From contig UQTM01000084.1 of assembly GCA_900544025.1 (NCBI GenBank), forward strand, positions 1 through 14,733: a DNA stretch of 14,733 bases, given 5' to 3'. Positions 13,317 through 14,733 of this stretch are shown piece after piece. Position 1 is the stretch's first letter; every line of letters starts with the position of its first letter. This DNA comes from an uncultured Odoribacter sp. Lineage in GTDB: Bacteria > Bacteroidota > Bacteroidia > Bacteroidales > Marinifilaceae. A model generated the notes under the pieces. The model had not been told where the DNA came from. It worked only from the letters and a program-made list of their open reading frames with translations, and did not search any database. Both the position numbers and the translations under genes were made by a program.

Positions 13317-14733
13317 ATGGATAAAAATCAACAAGCAGTAGAAATCGAAGATGAGGGAAAATCATTGAATTTCATTGAACAGATCATCGAAGAGGAAATA
13401 GCCGCCGGAAAGAACGGAGGACGGGTACATACGCGTTTCCCGCCGGAACCGAACGGCTATCTGCATATCGGGCATGCCACATCCATTTGTCTGAATTTCG
13501 GCTTGGCTGCAAAGTATAATGGCAAATGCAATTTGCGTTTTGACGACACCAATCCATCGAAAGAAGATGTCGAATTTACGGATGCGATTCAGGATGATAT
13601 AAAATGGCTGGGGTTTCAGTGGGACGGAGAAGTCCATTATGCTTCGGACTATTTCCAACAACTGTACGACTGGGCGGAACAGATGATTCAGGAGGGGAAG
13701 GCTTATGTTGATGACCAGACTGCGGAAGAAATCAGCGCGGGAAGAAAAACAATCACCGAGCCGGGGGTGAACAGTCCTTACCGGAATCGGAGCGTAGAGG
13801 AAAACCTCGACCTGTTCCGTCGGATGAAAAACGGTGAGTTTGCTGAAGGATCGCGGGTTTTGCGGGCCAAAATCGATATGGCTGCTCCGAATATGCTGAT
13901 GCGCGATCCGATTATGTACCGTATTATATATTGTAGCCATCACCGGACCGGAGACCAGTGGTGCATTTATCCGATGTACGATTTTACGCATGGGCAAAGT
14001 GATTACCTGGAAGGGATAACCCATTCGATCTGTACCCTGGAATTTGAAATACACCGTCCTTTATATAATTGGTTTCTAGATCAATTGACGGATACGGAAT
14101 ATCGGCCCCGGCAGATTGAATTTGCCCGCCGTAATCTGAACTATACTGTGATGAGCAAGCGTAGGCTGCTCGAATTGGTACAGAAGAAATACGTTTCCGG
14201 CTGGGATGATCCCCGGATGCCGACTATTTGCGGATTGCGCCGTAGAGGATATACTCCGGAATCCATTCGCATGTTTGCGGAAAAAGTCGGGGTTGCCCGG
14301 CGTGAGATCGTGGTGGATATGGCCTTATTGGAATATTGCGTGCGGGAGCACCTCAATAAGATTGCCCCCAGGGTCATGGCAGTGATCGATCCGGTGAAAG
14401 TGGTACTCGATAACTATCCTGCCGATAAAACAGAATATATGGAGATCGAGAACAACCCGGAAGATGAAAATGCAGGAGTTAGAAAGGTAGCTTTCTCAAA
14501 AGAACTCTATATCGAGCGTGATGACTTTATGGAAGATGCGCCCAAAAAATTCTTCCGGATGACTCCGGGACAGGAAGTTCGTCTGAAAGGAGCCTATATT
14601 GTGAAATGCACGGGGGTGGATAAAGATGAAAACGGAAATATCCGGAAAATTCACTGCACGTATGATCCCGATACCCGTAGCGGTAGCGGGTCGGAAGCCA
14701 GCAACCGGAAAGTGAAAGGAACTTTGCATTGGG
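13317..14733 (+). CDS. glnS: Glutaminyl-tRNA synthetase, 3' end missing
   Basis: Attaches glutamine to tRNA(Gln) in the cytoplasm; class I synthetase. The frame opens at the ATG at 13317 and stays open to the window edge (472 complete codons). Residues 1 to about 30 are an N-terminal extension. The Rossmann-fold catalytic domain follows, with PPEPNGYLHIGH (HIGH at 50-53), RFDDTNP, and the KMSKS-equivalent VMSKR (MSKR at 279-282). The start of the beta-barrel anticodon-binding region is seen from about residue 350 (KELYIERDDF, LKGAYIVKC). The MSKR form of the second signature and the overall match favour GlnRS over GluRS. About 90-110 residues of a typical GlnRS are missing at the right edge; a C-terminal add-on domain cannot be excluded. 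No Shine-Dalgarno sequence precedes the start. Confidence 0.97.
   Translation, partial: MDKNQQAVEIEDEGKSLNFIEQIIEEEIAAGKNGGRVHTRFPPEPNGYLHIGHATSICLNFGLAAKYNGKCNLRFDDTNPSKEDVEFTDAIQDDIKWLGFQWDGEVHYASDYFQQLYDWAEQMIQEGKAYVDDQTAEEISAGRKTITEPGVNSPYRNRSVEENLDLFRRMKNGEFAEGSRVLRAKIDMAAPNMLMRDPIMYRIIYCSHHRTGDQWCIYPMYDFTHGQSDYLEGITHSICTLEFEIHRPLYNWFLDQLTDTEYRPRQIEFARRNLNYTVMSKRRLLELVQKKYVSGWDDPRMPTICGLRRRGYTPESIRMFAEKVGVARREIVVDMALLEYCVREHLNKIAPRVMAVIDPVKVVLDNYPADKTEYMEIENNPEDENAGVRKVAFSKELYIERDDFMEDAPKKFFRMTPGQEVRLKGAYIVKCTGVDKDENGNIRKIHCTYDPDTRSGSGSEASNRKVKGTLHW

Noticed and set aside
13362..14054. 230-codon open frame on the minus strand
   Set aside because: It lies entirely within glnS, whose HIGH and MSKR motifs are unmistakable on the plus strand; the minus frame has no recognisable protein features.
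1..14733. CRISPR array, insertion sequence, tRNA, phage or defence genes
   Set aside because: I searched for regular repeats, transposase motifs, tRNA-like folds and defence-type proteins and found none; the window is filled by the listed genes.

Overview
The window is a stretch of chromosome from a member of the Bacteroidota, most likely order Bacteroidales. Three things point there. The proteins are Bacteroidales-like: a FeoA-FeoB fusion, a Porin_10-type outer-membrane protein, and a RelA/SpoT protein with an RIRD motif. Several genes have promoters of the form TTTG-N19/20-TAnnTTTG. Translation starts mostly lack a Shine-Dalgarno sequence. A gut genus such as Odoribacter or Butyricimonas is possible, but the sequence alone does not settle it. 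I see no insertion sequence, phage gene, CRISPR array, tRNA or rRNA, and no gene-free stretch longer than 300 bases.

Left part (1-3797, + strand): the 3' four-fifths of a bifunctional-type (p)ppGpp synthetase/hydrolase gene, then a Fur-family regulator gene, then purA with its own promoter and a clear intrinsic terminator. PurA is a known target of (p)ppGpp inhibition, so the stringent-response enzyme and one of its targets sit two genes apart.

Middle part (3831-8904, + strand): a CPA2-type cation:proton antiporter with a C-terminal Usp-like region, transcribed from a near-consensus promoter and ended by a 13-bp hairpin. Next is an iron-uptake unit: a FeoA-FeoB fusion followed by a small Cys-rich membrane protein of the FeoB-associated type. 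A perfect 6-1-6 Fur palindrome (GATAAT-G-ATTATC) overlaps the -7 promoter element of feoAB. With a fur-like gene about 4 kb upstream, the window holds both a likely iron regulator and its likely target.

Right part (8928-13236, - strand): three genes on the minus strand, transcribed in the order outer-membrane porin, MltF-like lytic transglycosylase, and a 248-residue protein of unknown function. Each has a recognisable promoter. The -7 elements of the first two lie only 4-5 bases from the ATG, which suggests leaderless or nearly leaderless mRNAs. A compact 80-bp divergent promoter region then leads into glnS (glutaminyl-tRNA synthetase, + strand), which runs off the right edge.

Overall this is mostly housekeeping and envelope sequence. 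I found no convincing new multi-gene defence or mobile system. The best leads are the Fur/promoter overlap at feoAB, the near-leaderless envelope genes, the unknown 248-residue protein beside mltF, and the degenerate Usp module on the antiporter.
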